A DNA stretch of 64,000 bases from an uncultured Bacteroidota bacterium (GTDB lineage: Bacteria; Bacteroidota; Bacteroidia; Chitinophagales; Chitinophagaceae): assembly GCA_903906365.1 (NCBI GenBank), contig CAIVKC010000041.1, forward strand, positions 1-64,000, given 5' to 3'. Position numbers and translations under genes: made by a program. Below the pieces are notes generated by a model. The model saw only the letters and a list, made by a program, of their open reading frames with translations, searched no databases and was not told the DNA's origin. Shown piece by piece: positions 16,788-27,768 of the stretch (position 1 is its first letter; each line of letters begins with the position of its first letter).

Positions 16788-19700
16788 GTGGAAAGTTTGG
16801 CCCGTACATTTCAGGTACTAATTTCAACGGTATTGTTAAGCGCCGTTTTGTGTGTGTTTTGCGCAAATGTATCGGCATTCCCCTATTTCAAAGCAGATAC
16901 GGTAGCACCCCTGAAAGCCCGAGACACGCTCAAATTTCCCATTACGGACCGCCGGTCTGATTTTTACAGCAACCCGGACAGGAATCCCTTCAATCTCAGG
17001 GATCCCAGGAACATCCGGGACTCCATCGAATACGACCCCAAGACAAAGCAGTATTATATCCTTGAAAAGGTAGGTACCCATTATTTCCGTAAACCAACCT
17101 ACCTCACCTTTGATGAATTTTCAAGGATCCAGGCCCAGCGGTCCGAGAGCGACTATTTCCGCAAGCGCGCCGATATACTCAGCAGCCTCAACCGTAAAAA
17201 GCCACAGCCAAAGTTTTTCCTGGGTGACAACCTGTTCAACCGTATTTTCGGAACAGGCAAGGTGGATATCAAGCCACAGGGCAATGTCGATATCACAGCC
17301 GGATACCAGGGACAGAACGTGCAGAATCCAACCCTGCCGGAAAGTGCCCGCAAGACGGGCGGTTTTGATTTTAACATGGATGCCAATGTGAATGTCCTGG
17401 GCAATATCGGCAGCAAGCTCAAGCTGCCCATTACCTATAACACGCAGGCTAATTTTGATTTCATGAACCAGCTCAAGCTGGATTATACGGGCGGACCCGA
17501 TGAGATCATCAAAAAAATCGAGGCGGGCAATACCTCTTTTTCCACCAAAAGCTCCCTGATTACCGGAGCCCAGTCCCTGTTCGGCATAAAAACCCAGCTG
17601 CAGTTCGGCAAACTGTCCATCACGGCCGTGCTCGCCAGCGAGCGCTCCCAGAACCAGTCCCTGGGTCTGCAGGGGGGCGCTGCCACCACCAATTTCCAGT
17701 TCAAGGCCGATGACTACGATGAAAACAGGCATTTCCTGCTGGCCCAGTATTTCCGCAGCAATTTTAACAAAGCCATGCAAAGACTGCCGGTGGTCACCTC
17801 GCAGGTACAGATTCTGCGCGTGGAGGTCTGGGTCACCAACCGAAACGGGGTAACCGGGCAGACACAGGCCAGGTCCATTATAGGATTAATGGATCTCGGG
17901 GAAGGAGCCCCCTATAACCCCAATATCCATTCCCAGACATCCCTGGCCTATCCTTTCAACGATGCCAACGACGAATACCGAAAGATACTCAGCAACCCCA
18001 ACAGCCGGAACTCCTCGCTCGCTTATGGTGCCCTCAATTCCCTGGGCCTCTCCCAGGTTCAGGATTTCGAGCAGGTCTATGCGCGCAAACTGGATTCCAC
18101 CGCCTATCAGTTCTACCCGCAGATCGGCTTTATTTCACTGACCCAGCAGCTGCAGCCCAATGATGTACTGGCCGTGGCCTACCAGTACAGTTACAACGGC
18201 CGCATTTACCAGGTAGGGGAATTTTCCCAGGACGTGCCACCCGATACCACCACCGGCAATTACGCTGGTTCTTCCAAAGTGCTTTACCTGAAACTGCTCA
18301 AGGCCACTTCACAAAGGACCAACCTGCCGCTGTGGAATCTGATGATGAAAAACATTTATTCCATCAAGACCTTGACCGGCAATATTCTCAGTAATATCCA
18401 GCAGCCGGGTTTTCAGCTCAATATCCTCTACGACGAACCCAGCAAGGGGCAGAAAAGGTATCTGCCGGCCGGTGACAAAATCGGGGTGCCCCTGCTGAGC
18501 GTCCTGAACCTCGACCGCCTGAACAGCCACAATGACCCGCAACCAGACGGGGTCTTCGATTATCTGGAGGGTTATACCATAGTTTCCAGCCAGGGCAGGA
18601 TTATATTTCCCGTATTGCAGCCCTTTGGTCGTGACCTGGATTCCCTGGCATTTCAGCATTCCCAGTCCATCGCCCCCAATTATGTATTTAACCAGTTGTA
18701 CGATACCATCAAACAGGTGGCCCAGACCTATGCCAGTGTGGACCGGTACATCATTAGCGGTACGGCCAAAGGGCAGGCCACTTCAGATATCCAGCTGGGG
18801 GCCCTCAATGTCCCCCCCGGGTCGGTGGTGGTCACCGCCGGCGGCCAGACGCTCAAGGAAAATGTAGACTATATTGTGGATTATAACCTGGGGACGGTCA
18901 AAGTCATTAACCAGGCCATTACCAATTCCGGTGTACCCGTCAACGTGAAATTTGAAAACAACGCCAGTTTTAATACGCAGCAACGAAGTTTCATGGGGGT
19001 CCGCCTGGACTATCTGGCCAAAAACACAGCCACCCAGTCTTTCAATATCGGGGGTACCATCGAGCGGCTCAATGAACGGCCCTTTTTTACCAAGACCAAT
19101 TATAACGAGGATCCTATCCGCAATACCATTTACGGCACGGACCTGAACTACCGCTCCCAGCTGCCGCAGCTGACCCGGCTCATGAATAAGTTATATCCCA
19201 CCAAGGAAATGAGCTCCATCACGGCCTATGGGGAAAGCGCCTTTCTCAAGCCGGGGCATCCCCCGCAAATCGGAAAGGGAAGCAGCGGCACCATATACAT
19301 AGATGATTTTGAAGGCTCCACCAGCAATATTGACCTTAGGTTTCCCCTGACCAGCTGGGCCCTGGCTTCCACCCCCCAGGGAAACCCGGGAAGCCCGCTG
19401 AACCTCTTTCCGGAAGCCACCCTGACGGACTCCCTGGATTATGGATTCAACCGCGCCAAAATGGCCTGGTATAATATTGAACCCACCCTCCAGGATAAAT
19501 CCAATTCCAATAACCCGGTAGCGGGTTATGAAAATTTCGGGGATCCCAGGATAGCACCCATCTCCGTTCAGCAGCTCTTCCCCCAGCAGACCCCGACCTT
19601 TGGTCAGGCCCAGCTGGTGACCTTTGATGTGGCCTATTATCCTACAGATAAAGGGCCCTATAATTTTGATGCCCGTCCGGGCAGCGTGGCCCCCAACGGA

Positions 19701-22700
19701 AAACTGCTTAACCCGCAGAAACGCTGGGGAGGTATCATGCGCGCCATCGACCAGACCGATTTTGAGACCAATAATATTCAGTACATCGAATTCTGGATGC
19801 AGAATCCCTTTATCCTCAACGGCGCCAGCAATGGCGGCCAGCTTTATTTTGACCTGGGCAGTGTATCGGAGGATATCGTCAAGGATGGCAAAAGGATGTA
19901 TGAAAACGGCCTGCCCACCCCCAACATCAATGCCGCTACAGACACTTCTGTCTGGGGAAAAGTGCCTTTGAATCCCATCCAGGTCACCAATGCTTTCAGC
20001 AATGACCCCACCGACCGCCCTTACCAGGATGTTGGGTTGGATGGTCTGGGTGATGACAGTGAAAGGATCCAGTTCAGAAATTACCTGGGCAAACTAGCCC
20101 TGATTACCGGTGGTACGGCTTCCACGGCATACCTGAGCGCCCTCAATGATCCCTCCAGCGATAATTTCACCAATTACCGGGATGCCTTCTATGACAAATC
20201 CAAAACAGGCATTCTGGGCCGTTATAAAAACATCAACAGCCCCCAGGGCAATTCACCCATTGCCACTACCGGTCAGCAGTATGTCAGCGCGGCCACCATG
20301 TATCCGGACCAGGAAGACCTCAACCACGACAACACGCTCAACCAGCTGGAGGCCTATTTTGAATACAAGGTCAATCTGGCACCGGGTGCCCTTGCGGTGG
20401 GAACCAACTTTATCACCGACAGCCGGACTTTTACCCCCTCGGGCGGGGTACAGCAGACCTGGTATCAGTTCCGTATACCGATCAACGCCTATTACCAGAA
20501 TGTCGGTCATATCCCGGATTTCAAATCCATCCAGTTCATGCGGATGTACCTGACGGGATTTTCCGATTCCATCGTATGCCGCTTTGCGGAACTGCAGCTG
20601 ATCAGGGACTCCTGGAGGAGCTTCAGTTATGTGCTGGATACCACGGGCAATTACACACTGCTTCCGGTCAACAGTACGACTACTTTCAATGTGACGGCCG
20701 TCAATATTGAACAGAACAGTACCCGCACCCCGGTACCCTATGTCATCCCTCCCGGCATCCAGCGCCAGCAGACCCTGAGTACCAACAATACCAATGTGCT
20801 CCTCAATGAACAGGCCATGAGCCTGCAGATATGCAACCTGCAGCAGGGCGATGCCAGGGGCGTTTATAAGACCGTTAACCTGGATCTGCGTAAATATGGC
20901 AAAATGGATATGTTCATCCATGCGGAATCAGCCGGTGGTAATAACAACTCCTTCAATAACAATGATCTTTATGCGGTTATCCGACTGGGCAGTGATTTCA
21001 TCAGCAACTATTATGAAATAAGGATTCCCCTGCTCAAAACCAACTGGAATTCCACCCTGGCCTCGGATGTATGGCCTGACTCCAATAACCTCAACCTGAG
21101 CCTGAGCCGTCTGGTGCAGCTCAAGGTGGACCGTAACAATGCGGTGGGCTCCAATGTGTACTACCGGGAATCGGATCCCAGCGGCCGCTCCTATGCCATC
21201 CTGGGTAATCCCAATCTGGGTCAAATTCAGGCATTCTTTGTGGGGGTGCAGAACCTCCGCCAGCCAAATCCCGTGTGTACGGAAATTTGGTATGATGAAC
21301 TGCGCCTTTCCGACATCAATGACCAGGGCGGATGGGCCGCCGTCGGAAGGGTGGATATCAAACTCGCGGACCTGGGAACCATCTATGTTTCAGGAAGCCA
21401 TAAATCCGCGGGCTTCGGAACCATTGACCAGCATATCAATGAAAGGTCTACCGACAATATTTCCCAGATGGATGCTGCCGCCAACGTGGAGCTGGGCAGG
21501 CTGCTTCCCAAAAAGACCGGGATATCCGTGCCTGTCTATGCCAGCATTTCCCAGACCACCAATACCCCGCAGTATGATCCCTTCGACCTGGATATCAAAC
21601 TGACCGACAAGGTCAGGGGGGCCCCTTCCGGCCAGCGGGATTCCATCAAAAGCCAGGCTACGGATGCCACCGTCATTAAGTCCCTGAACTTCACCAATGT
21701 CCGCAAAAACAATGTGGGCGGCAAGAAACTTAAATTGTGGAGCATTGAAAATTTTGATTTCAGTTATTCCTATACCAGGCTGGAGCACCATAATGCCATT
21801 GCCGTGGAGGATGAGCTCATCAATTATAAAGGAGGGCTCGGCTATAATTACAACCGGGCGGCCAAATTCCTGGAACCCTTCAAAAAGACCCTCAAATCCA
21901 AATCCCGCTGGCTGCAGCTATTCAGGGACGTGAACCTCAACCCCATGCCCACCGTGCTGAGTTTCCGGGGGGATGTAAACCGCCAGTTCGGGGCATACCG
22001 TTCCAGGAATATCGGTGGGCCAAAGGATATCCTGCCGGAGACCTATAACAAGTATTTCAATTTCAAACGGAACTATGTGCTTCGCTGGGACCTGACGCGT
22101 TCGCTGAACATCGATTACTCCGCCATCAATTTGTCGGCCATCGATGAAGACAGCGGAAGGCTCGACCAGAACGGGCGCCGGCATATGTGGAATAAGTTCT
22201 TCAAAGGCGGCAGGAACCTCTCCTACCAGCAGACAACGAATGTCACCTACAGCCTGCCAACCAATAAGGTCCCCCTGCTGGACTGGACAACCCTGCGGGT
22301 AGGCTACAGTGCCACCTACGGCTGGACAGCGGCTTCCCTGCTGGCAACGACCCTGGGTAATACCCTGCAGAATACGCAGCAAAAAAATGCCACCGGTGAA
22401 CTGGATTTCACACGCCTGTATAGCAAATGGAGGTGGATGCGGGCCCTGGATCCGCCCTCCTCCAAGGCCGGGGCTGCCAGGAATGCACCGCCCAAAGGAC
22501 CGCAGGATATCCGGTCGAACAAGTCCGATACTTCCAAGGGCAAGCAGGCCAAAAATCCCAACCAGCTGCCCGAACTCAACGGACTGGAAAAGGGACTGGG
22601 CAGACTGCTCACCTCCCTGAAGCGCATCAGCGTGAACTATTCGGAAAATTCGTCCTCCACCATTTACGGTTACCTGGACAGCACCCAGGCCCTTGGCATG

Positions 22701-24041
22701 GACCTAAGGACAGGGGAACCCGGCCTTGGATATATATTCGGTAAACAGCCCGGCAATCATTTTGTAGATAACCTGGCCCGGAAAGGACTCATCACCCATG
22801 ATTCGACGCTGAATTTTCAGAACCTGCAGAACTTCAACCAGCATTACAGCATCAACGCCCAGGTTCAGCCCGTCAGGGACCTGAGCATTGACGTGAATTT
22901 TGACAAAACCTTTGGCAAGACCTATTCCGAACTTTTCAAGGATACGACCGGCGGCGGCAATTTCGCGCATCTCAATCCCTATACCGGAGGAACTTTCAGC
23001 GTGAGTTTCATTTCCTTTCAAACCCTGTTTGAAAAAAACCGCGCAGACCAGGTTTCCACGACCTTCAAAAAATTTGAAGCATACCGGGAGATCGTATCCA
23101 GCAGGGTAGGCAATATCAATCCTTATTCCGGGGTAAAGGGCGACAACGGCTATTACAAAGGGTATGGACGATATTCGCAGGACGTGCTCATTCCCGCTTT
23201 CCTGGCGGCCTATACCGGGAAAAACCCCAGGTCCATTTCATTGATTAATGAAAACAATGCCAGCATCCGGACCAATCCCTTCTCAGGCTACCTGCCCCGT
23301 CCCAACTGGCGGATTGCCTATAACGGACTGAATAAGATACCCGGGTTTGACAAGATATTCACCAGTTTCAACCTGACCCATGCCTACTCCAGCACCTTGA
23401 GCATGGGTGGCTTTAACTCATCGTTGTTCTACCAGGATCCGCTGGGGATACGCTATCCGGGATTCATAGACACCACTTCGGGGAATTTTGTGCCTTATTT
23501 TGCGATACCCAACCTGACCATCACCGAACAATTTTCTCCCCTGTTAAATTTGGACATGCAGTTTGTGAACTCGCTGCAGGCCAGAATCGGTTTCAACAAA
23601 TCCAGGCAGCTGAGCCTGAGCCTGATTGACTACCAGATGACCGAAAGCCGTTCCACAGAAATCACCTTCGGCGGCGGCATTAAGAAAAAGGGCGTCAAAC
23701 TGCCCTTTAAATTAAAGATGCCCGGCCAGGCGGAGTCCTCCAAGAAACTGGACAATACCCTCAATTTCAGACTCGACGTCAGCGTGCGGGATGACCAGAC
23801 ATCCAATACCTACCTGGATCAAACGGCGGCCCTGCCCACCGGTGGACAAAAGGTGGTTACCATTTCCCCTTCACTGGACTATGTACTGAGTAATGCCATT
23901 AATATAAAATTCTATTTTGATGAAAGGAGGACTACCCCGAAAATTTCGTCCTCCCCGCCCATTACCACCACAAGGGCCGGCCTGATGATCCGCATTAACC
24001 TGGCTGCCGTAGCGGAAAACGGCGCTCCCAAAAAACCCTGA
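16788..24041 (+). CDS. sprA: T9SS outer-membrane translocon protein SprA/Sov
   Basis: Giant outer-membrane beta-barrel of 2417 residues that forms the conduit of the type IX secretion system. The start is GTG, followed by a signal peptide ending near residue 30. The rest is a chain of amphipathic beta segments. Family landmarks are the early block with GNVDITAGYQGQN and LKLPITYNTQANFDFMNQ, the IYIDDFEGSTSNIDLRFPL motif near residue 840, and a C-terminal barrel segment. Length matches the family. Position after ruvA is the arrangement I recall from other Bacteroidota. It would export the PKD protein encoded at 37.1-39.9 kb. No other T9SS core gene (gldK-N, porV) is in this window. Confidence 0.95.
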   Translation: MESLARTFQVLISTVLLSAVLCVFCANVSAFPYFKADTVAPLKARDTLKFPITDRRSDFYSNPDRNPFNLRDPRNIRDSIEYDPKTKQYYILEKVGTHYFRKPTYLTFDEFSRIQAQRSESDYFRKRADILSSLNRKKPQPKFFLGDNLFNRIFGTGKVDIKPQGNVDITAGYQGQNVQNPTLPESARKTGGFDFNMDANVNVLGNIGSKLKLPITYNTQANFDFMNQLKLDYTGGPDEIIKKIEAGNTSFSTKSSLITGAQSLFGIKTQLQFGKLSITAVLASERSQNQSLGLQGGAATTNFQFKADDYDENRHFLLAQYFRSNFNKAMQRLPVVTSQVQILRVEVWVTNRNGVTGQTQARSIIGLMDLGEGAPYNPNIHSQTSLAYPFNDANDEYRKILSNPNSRNSSLAYGALNSLGLSQVQDFEQVYARKLDSTAYQFYPQIGFISLTQQLQPNDVLAVAYQYSYNGRIYQVGEFSQDVPPDTTTGNYAGSSKVLYLKLLKATSQRTNLPLWNLMMKNIYSIKTLTGNILSNIQQPGFQLNILYDEPSKGQKRYLPAGDKIGVPLLSVLNLDRLNSHNDPQPDGVFDYLEGYTIVSSQGRIIFPVLQPFGRDLDSLAFQHSQSIAPNYVFNQLYDTIKQVAQTYASVDRYIISGTAKGQATSDIQLGALNVPPGSVVVTAGGQTLKENVDYIVDYNLGTVKVINQAITNSGVPVNVKFENNASFNTQQRSFMGVRLDYLAKNTATQSFNIGGTIERLNERPFFTKTNYNEDPIRNTIYGTDLNYRSQLPQLTRLMNKLYPTKEMSSITAYGESAFLKPGHPPQIGKGSSGTIYIDDFEGSTSNIDLRFPLTSWALASTPQGNPGSPLNLFPEATLTDSLDYGFNRAKMAWYNIEPTLQDKSNSNNPVAGYENFGDPRIAPISVQQLFPQQTPTFGQAQLVTFDVAYYPTDKGPYNFDARPGSVAPNGKLLNPQKRWGGIMRAIDQTDFETNNIQYIEFWMQNPFILNGASNGGQLYFDLGSVSEDIVKDGKRMYENGLPTPNINAATDTSVWGKVPLNPIQVTNAFSNDPTDRPYQDVGLDGLGDDSERIQFRNYLGKLALITGGTASTAYLSALNDPSSDNFTNYRDAFYDKSKTGILGRYKNINSPQGNSPIATTGQQYVSAATMYPDQEDLNHDNTLNQLEAYFEYKVNLAPGALAVGTNFITDSRTFTPSGGVQQTWYQFRIPINAYYQNVGHIPDFKSIQFMRMYLTGFSDSIVCRFAELQLIRDSWRSFSYVLDTTGNYTLLPVNSTTTFNVTAVNIEQNSTRTPVPYVIPPGIQRQQTLSTNNTNVLLNEQAMSLQICNLQQGDARGVYKTVNLDLRKYGKMDMFIHAESAGGNNNSFNNNDLYAVIRLGSDFISNYYEIRIPLLKTNWNSTLASDVWPDSNNLNLSLSRLVQLKVDRNNAVGSNVYYRESDPSGRSYAILGNPNLGQIQAFFVGVQNLRQPNPVCTEIWYDELRLSDINDQGGWAAVGRVDIKLADLGTIYVSGSHKSAGFGTIDQHINERSTDNISQMDAAANVELGRLLPKKTGISVPVYASISQTTNTPQYDPFDLDIKLTDKVRGAPSGQRDSIKSQATDATVIKSLNFTNVRKNNVGGKKLKLWSIENFDFSYSYTRLEHHNAIAVEDELINYKGGLGYNYNRAAKFLEPFKKTLKSKSRWLQLFRDVNLNPMPTVLSFRGDVNRQFGAYRSRNIGGPKDILPETYNKYFNFKRNYVLRWDLTRSLNIDYSAINLSAIDEDSGRLDQNGRRHMWNKFFKGGRNLSYQQTTNVTYSLPTNKVPLLDWTTLRVGYSATYGWTAASLLATTLGNTLQNTQQKNATGELDFTRLYSKWRWMRALDPPSSKAGAARNAPPKGPQDIRSNKSDTSKGKQAKNPNQLPELNGLEKGLGRLLTSLKRISVNYSENSSSTIYGYLDSTQALGMDLRTGEPGLGYIFGKQPGNHFVDNLARKGLITHDSTLNFQNLQNFNQHYSINAQVQPVRDLSIDVNFDKTFGKTYSELFKDTTGGGNFAHLNPYTGGTFSVSFISFQTLFEKNRADQVSTTFKKFEAYREIVSSRVGNINPYSGVKGDNGYYKGYGRYSQDVLIPAFLAAYTGKNPRSISLINENNASIRTNPFSGYLPRPNWRIAYNGLNKIPGFDKIFTSFNLTHAYSSTLSMGGFNSSLFYQDPLGIRYPGFIDTTSGNFVPYFAIPNLTITEQFSPLLNLDMQFVNSLQARIGFNKSRQLSLSLIDYQMTESRSTEITFGGGIKKKGVKLPFKLKMPGQAESSKKLDNTLNFRLDVSVRDDQTSNTYLDQTAALPTGGQKVVTISPSLDYVLSNAINIKFYFDERRTTPKISSSPPITTTRAGLMIRINLAAVAENGAPKKP

Positions 24042-24151
24042 CCGCCGCTGGATTTCAGCCGGCAAAACGGCCTGTTGGAATTACCGGGTTCAATTCCCCT
24101 CTGGTTTAGTTCGAATTGTTTTGGGAAACTGCCTTATTTTCGGGCTCTTAT

Positions 24152-25111
24152 ATGGAGTACCTGATCAGTATATGTATACCGGCTTACCGCAGAACGGCGT
24201 TCCTGAAACGACTGCTGGATTCACTGGTCATACAACGCTGGAAAAACTTTGAGGTGGTGATCACCGATGACAGCCCCGATGAACAGGTCAGGGACCTGTG
24301 CCTTCCCTATATGAGCAGGCTGTCCCTGTCTTATTCCAAAAACCCCATTGCCCTGGGAACACCCCAAAACTGGAATGAAGCCATACGGCTTGCCAAAGCT
24401 CCCTGGATCAAACTGATGCATGACGATGACTGGTTTGCCGATGAAAACAGCCTGGGATCTTTTGTAACGGCCCTGCAGCAAAACCCTGAAGCTGCATTCA
24501 TTTTTTCGGCCTACCGGAATGTGCAGCCTGACGGACGCCAGGGACCCTCTGTCCTGCTGTCGTCCTTCTGGTACAGGCAGCTTAAGCATAATGCGGCCGT
24601 GTTATTTTCCCACAATCTGATCGGCCCCCCCAGCGTGGTCCTGTTTAAAAGAAGGGACTCCCTGGAATTTGATGCCCGATTGAAATGGGTGGTGGATTTT
24701 GATTTCTACATTCGCTATCTGGCTGCAAACAAGCCCTTGTATATTCCGAAACCCCTGGTCCTGATCGGGATATCCGAATCCCAGGTGACCCGGGACAGCT
24801 TCATGAACCCGCAGGTGGAAGTGCCGGAAAATCTACTGCTGCTTTTAAAGACAGGCGAAGGCCAGCTCAAAAATATTTTTGTCTTTGATGCATTCTGGCG
24901 GTTGGTCAGAAACCTGGGACTGCGGGGGGAAGCTGATATCAGGCAGGCAGGGTATCGGGGCGCCATTCCTGCCCCAATAGCGGCCATGATGAGATTTCAA
25001 AACAGCATTCCCGCCTCCTTGAAAAGATGGGGACCCGCTTCCAAGTTTTTGATGGTCCTTTGTTATATTTTCTGCAGGGCCGCTTTGATGCAGCCAAAAT
25101 CCTTTTCTTAG
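24152..25111 (+). CDS. Glycosyltransferase family 2
   Basis: Inverting GT-A sugar transferase of 319 residues. The N-terminus ISICIPAYRRTAFLKRLLDS and the nucleotide-sugar segment VVITDDSPDE are typical of GT2, and the metal-binding triad appears in LMHDDDWF. The frame begins upstream at a TTG, but the ATG at 24152 gives the normal start. TTG at 24116-24118 and TATTTTCG at 24135-24142 with a 16-base spacer could be its promoter. The glycosyltransferases on the opposite strand downstream suggest a surface-polysaccharide or lipid-glycosylation role. Donor and acceptor are unknown. Confidence 0.87.
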   Translation: MEYLISICIPAYRRTAFLKRLLDSLVIQRWKNFEVVITDDSPDEQVRDLCLPYMSRLSLSYSKNPIALGTPQNWNEAIRLAKAPWIKLMHDDDWFADENSLGSFVTALQQNPEAAFIFSAYRNVQPDGRQGPSVLLSSFWYRQLKHNAAVLFSHNLIGPPSVVLFKRRDSLEFDARLKWVVDFDFYIRYLAANKPLYIPKPLVLIGISESQVTRDSFMNPQVEVPENLLLLLKTGEGQLKNIFVFDAFWRLVRNLGLRGEADIRQAGYRGAIPAPIAAMMRFQNSIPASLKRWGPASKFLMVLCYIFCRAALMQPKSFS

Positions 25112-25414
25112 TTAAGACCGTGGGCAGGCTGGCTCCTGCTTTTGCCGCTGCGGGGAGCCTAAATCCGGTGGTTCAGAGCCGGTTTAAGGCGATTGCCGGC
25201 TGATGGCCGAAAACCGATCCGGCTGCCAATTTGCTTTCCTTTCAAAGACCGGATTTCCTGGTAAATCATGTTTACCGCCTTGGTGCCCTTTATTTTCACC
25301 AGGTTTCAGGATATACTCTGCCGCCCGGAACCAGCGGTTTTCCTGCAGGACCTGGAAAAAAGGATTTTGCAGGTATTCAAGCCAGGTTCCGCAATGGGCG
25401 GTGTATAGGGGGGG
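25112..25414. other. Non-coding gap between convergent glycosyltransferase genes
   Basis: About 300 bases between the ends of a plus-strand and a minus-strand gene. Short open frames cross it but none has a recognisable domain, and no strong hairpin terminator was found. It may hold remnants of a lost gene; nothing specific can be supported. Confidence 0.3.
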
Positions 25415-26650
25415 TTATGGCGAATTCCTGTTGTGAATGGCAGGCAGGGGGAGGCTTTCCCCGGAAAGCAGCAGTTTTTGGTAGGCCGCCTCAAAAGCCG
25501 TTTTGGTAAAATGAAGGCTGGCATACTGATAGGCATGCCCGGACAGATATCGAAGCATATCCGGGTTTTCTGTTAGTCTCCCGATACATTCCAGTGCGGA
25601 AGCCACCACCTGGTCCTCAGGTTCTATGACAGAAATCAGCAGGGCATTTTCCCCGTCTTTGAGATGCATCCTGTTTCCGGGCAGCGGGGTAACCACCGGG
25701 ACACATCCGGCCGCCATTCCCTCCTTTATGAACATGGGGAAACCCTCATAGGCGGACACCAGCAGGATGATATCAGCCATGGCATAGAGGTTTTGCATCT
25801 CCGCCAGGCTGCTGATTTCCCCATGGATAATACATTGACCCTTCACCAGGTCACTGAGTTCGGAGGTCATGGAACCGGCAAAATGAAACTCCACCGGAAG
25901 CTGCAGGGAAAGGCTTTTTTCCACAATGCGGTTGAGCAGGTGGATTCTTTTTTGCGGGCCGCCCCTTCCTGCATACAGGATCCTGAGCGGCAGGTCAAAT
26001 CCTTTGACAGGAGGCGCCGGTATGTCCACTCCCGGTTCAATAAATAGGATCCGGTCCAAATATGTTGAGTCAACCTGGAATTGCCGGTACTGCTCCTTTA
26101 TATTGGAAAGGGTAAAGGAGTCATAGACGATCCGGATATCCAGATAGCGGTGATTGGCCAGACCAAAAAATTCCATGCCACGGCTGCCAAAAGTAAAATT
26201 ATGGAGCAACTCTATGGTAGTTGCTTTTGCTCCCAGGAAAGGCAATATGTCGTAGAAGAAGGTACTGTTGGCCCCCAGCACCCGGGCGTTTTTGTGCCGG
26301 TTGATATAAAAGCAGTAGTAATGCACCGTGAAGAGTCGGAAGAGCAGGTTGTCACACCATAGATGGATATCCCGGGACCGGGCGTGGGGGATGCTGTAAA
26401 ACTCCGTTTTCAGCCGGTCATTGGGGGATTTACGGGTAAAATAGACCTGCTTGGCGGCCTCCTGCACACTCCGGAGTATGTCGATATGTATGCGCTGGGC
26501 GCCGCCGATGGCATATCGGTCAAAAAAGAAAAAAAGACCATCCGGGTTTTTCTTTTTCAGCAAAGCCAGCGGGTAGAGCACAAGCAGGGAAAAAGGATAG
26601 GTTATCCTGAGCAGGATCCGGAAGAGGCTTATTTTGGTCAGGTTATGCAT
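25415..26650 (-). CDS. Glycosyltransferase family 4 (GT-B fold)
   Basis: Retaining GT-B sugar transferase of 411 residues. The C-terminal nucleotide-binding half is clear: ILYAGRGGPQKRIHLL opens it and the EX7E motif appears in YEGFPMFIKEGMAAG. The N-terminal half contains FFDRYAIGGAQRIHID, the acceptor-side glycine loop of the family. The frame extends 68 codons upstream through the neighbouring gene, but the ATG at 26650 gives a typical N-terminus (MHNLTKISLF) and overlaps the upstream stop codon by eight bases, indicating coupled translation. A hydrophobic stretch near the N-terminus suggests membrane contact. Sugar specificity is unknown. Confidence 0.85.
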   Translation of the reverse strand: MHNLTKISLFRILLRITYPFSLLVLYPLALLKKKNPDGLFFFFDRYAIGGAQRIHIDILRSVQEAAKQVYFTRKSPNDRLKTEFYSIPHARSRDIHLWCDNLLFRLFTVHYYCFYINRHKNARVLGANSTFFYDILPFLGAKATTIELLHNFTFGSRGMEFFGLANHRYLDIRIVYDSFTLSNIKEQYRQFQVDSTYLDRILFIEPGVDIPAPPVKGFDLPLRILYAGRGGPQKRIHLLNRIVEKSLSLQLPVEFHFAGSMTSELSDLVKGQCIIHGEISSLAEMQNLYAMADIILLVSAYEGFPMFIKEGMAAGCVPVVTPLPGNRMHLKDGENALLISVIEPEDQVVASALECIGRLTENPDMLRYLSGHAYQYASLHFTKTAFEAAYQKLLLSGESLPLPAIHNRNSP

Positions 26651-27755
26651 GTTCAATAAAAGCAGCCGCCTTTTTGGTGGTGAATCCCCAGTAGAAATGT
26701 TCAAAATAAACCGGAGGCATATCCGCCCGGTACCGGGCGGCCTGTTCCACGGCCTTTGCAAAGGCCTCCCAGTCACTGTCCTGGCAAAGAAATAATTTGC
26801 CGTTGCACCAGGCCGGTTCGATGCCGGTGGCACCCAGGGTAGTTGATACCGCATTGAGGTTGTAGCCCAGCGCTTCCACCAGTTTGGTTTTGATGCCCCC
26901 TCCCTGTGTGATGGGATTCAAAAATACATCTGCAGCCTTGAAATAAAGGCTGATATCATCCACAAAACCGGCAAAAATAATTCCGGGAAACTTTGCCTCG
27001 TTGAAATCAGGCGGGATGTCCCTGCCGCAGATGATGATCCTGCAGGGAAAATTCCGTTGCCGCAGGAGGGGATGGATCTGTTCGGCGATGACCCGAAGGG
27101 CTTCCAGATTGGGGCTGTAATTGAAGGCTCCGTTGAACAGCAGGACGGTTTCCGTGCTGCCTATTCCATAGAGGCCGCGAATGCGCTCCCTGCATGCCTG
27201 AATCTCCGGGGGCGCGGGTAATTGGTCCCATTCAATTCCATAGGTCATCGTCAGGCAGCGCGCCGGTTGGAGCCGAAAATGATCAATGGCATAATCCCGG
27301 TCATCGTCATGGATGAAAAAATTGAAGTCTGCCCGCCGGTGCGAGAACTTCTCATACCGCCACAAAACAGGCCACCACCATTTGCCCAGGGTCTTCCAGC
27401 GCAATCCTTCTATATTGTGTGAGTGAATGATCAGTTTGACGCCGCAGAGGTATTTTAACAACAGGCCCAGCCAGCCCAGGTAAGGATGCTCGATCAGCAG
27501 GAATTCCGCCTGGTTGGAACGAATCAGCTTTCGGAGGGTAAAAAAATAAAACAGGTTGATATAACGGAGGGGGGAGTTGGATAATATATTGAGGAGTTCA
27601 TAGCCCCTGGCCTCTGCCGGGTCATTTCGCCGGGTGGTTACGCATATGAGCCGGTGATATTTACCGAAATAGGTGTTGAACAGGGCAACGCCTTTCTGAC
27701 CGCCCACCCGGGCCGGTAAAAAAGGATAGGAAACGATGCTGATCACTGTGGCCAT
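26643..27755 (-). CDS. Glycosyltransferase (family 4-like, GT-B fold)
   Basis: Sugar transferase of 370 residues. The N-terminus MATVISIVSYPFLPARVGGQ is the GT4-type start with a glycine-rich acceptor loop; the C-terminal half has VLLFNGAFNYSPNLEALRVI, IIICGRDIPP and DVFLNPITQGGGIKTKLVEAL. The last shape (GGGIKTK in place of EX7E) is common in one large GT4 subgroup. An earlier in-frame ATG (27794) would place the start within the terminator of the preceding gene, so 27755 is preferred. It overlaps the next glycosyltransferase by eight bases. The pair probably acts in sequence on one glycan. Confidence 0.85.
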   Translation of the reverse strand: MATVISIVSYPFLPARVGGQKGVALFNTYFGKYHRLICVTTRRNDPAEARGYELLNILSNSPLRYINLFYFFTLRKLIRSNQAEFLLIEHPYLGWLGLLLKYLCGVKLIIHSHNIEGLRWKTLGKWWWPVLWRYEKFSHRRADFNFFIHDDDRDYAIDHFRLQPARCLTMTYGIEWDQLPAPPEIQACRERIRGLYGIGSTETVLLFNGAFNYSPNLEALRVIAEQIHPLLRQRNFPCRIIICGRDIPPDFNEAKFPGIIFAGFVDDISLYFKAADVFLNPITQGGGIKTKLVEALGYNLNAVSTTLGATGIEPAWCNGKLFLCQDSDWEAFAKAVEQAARYRADMPPVYFEHFYWGFTTKKAAAFIEHA

Positions 27756-27768
27756 AGTTGGGTCAATA

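Noticed and set aside
24088-24103. T-loop-like sequence GGGTTCAATTCCC suggesting a tRNA
   Set aside because: No D-loop, anticodon arm or matching acceptor stem lies at the expected distances on either strand.
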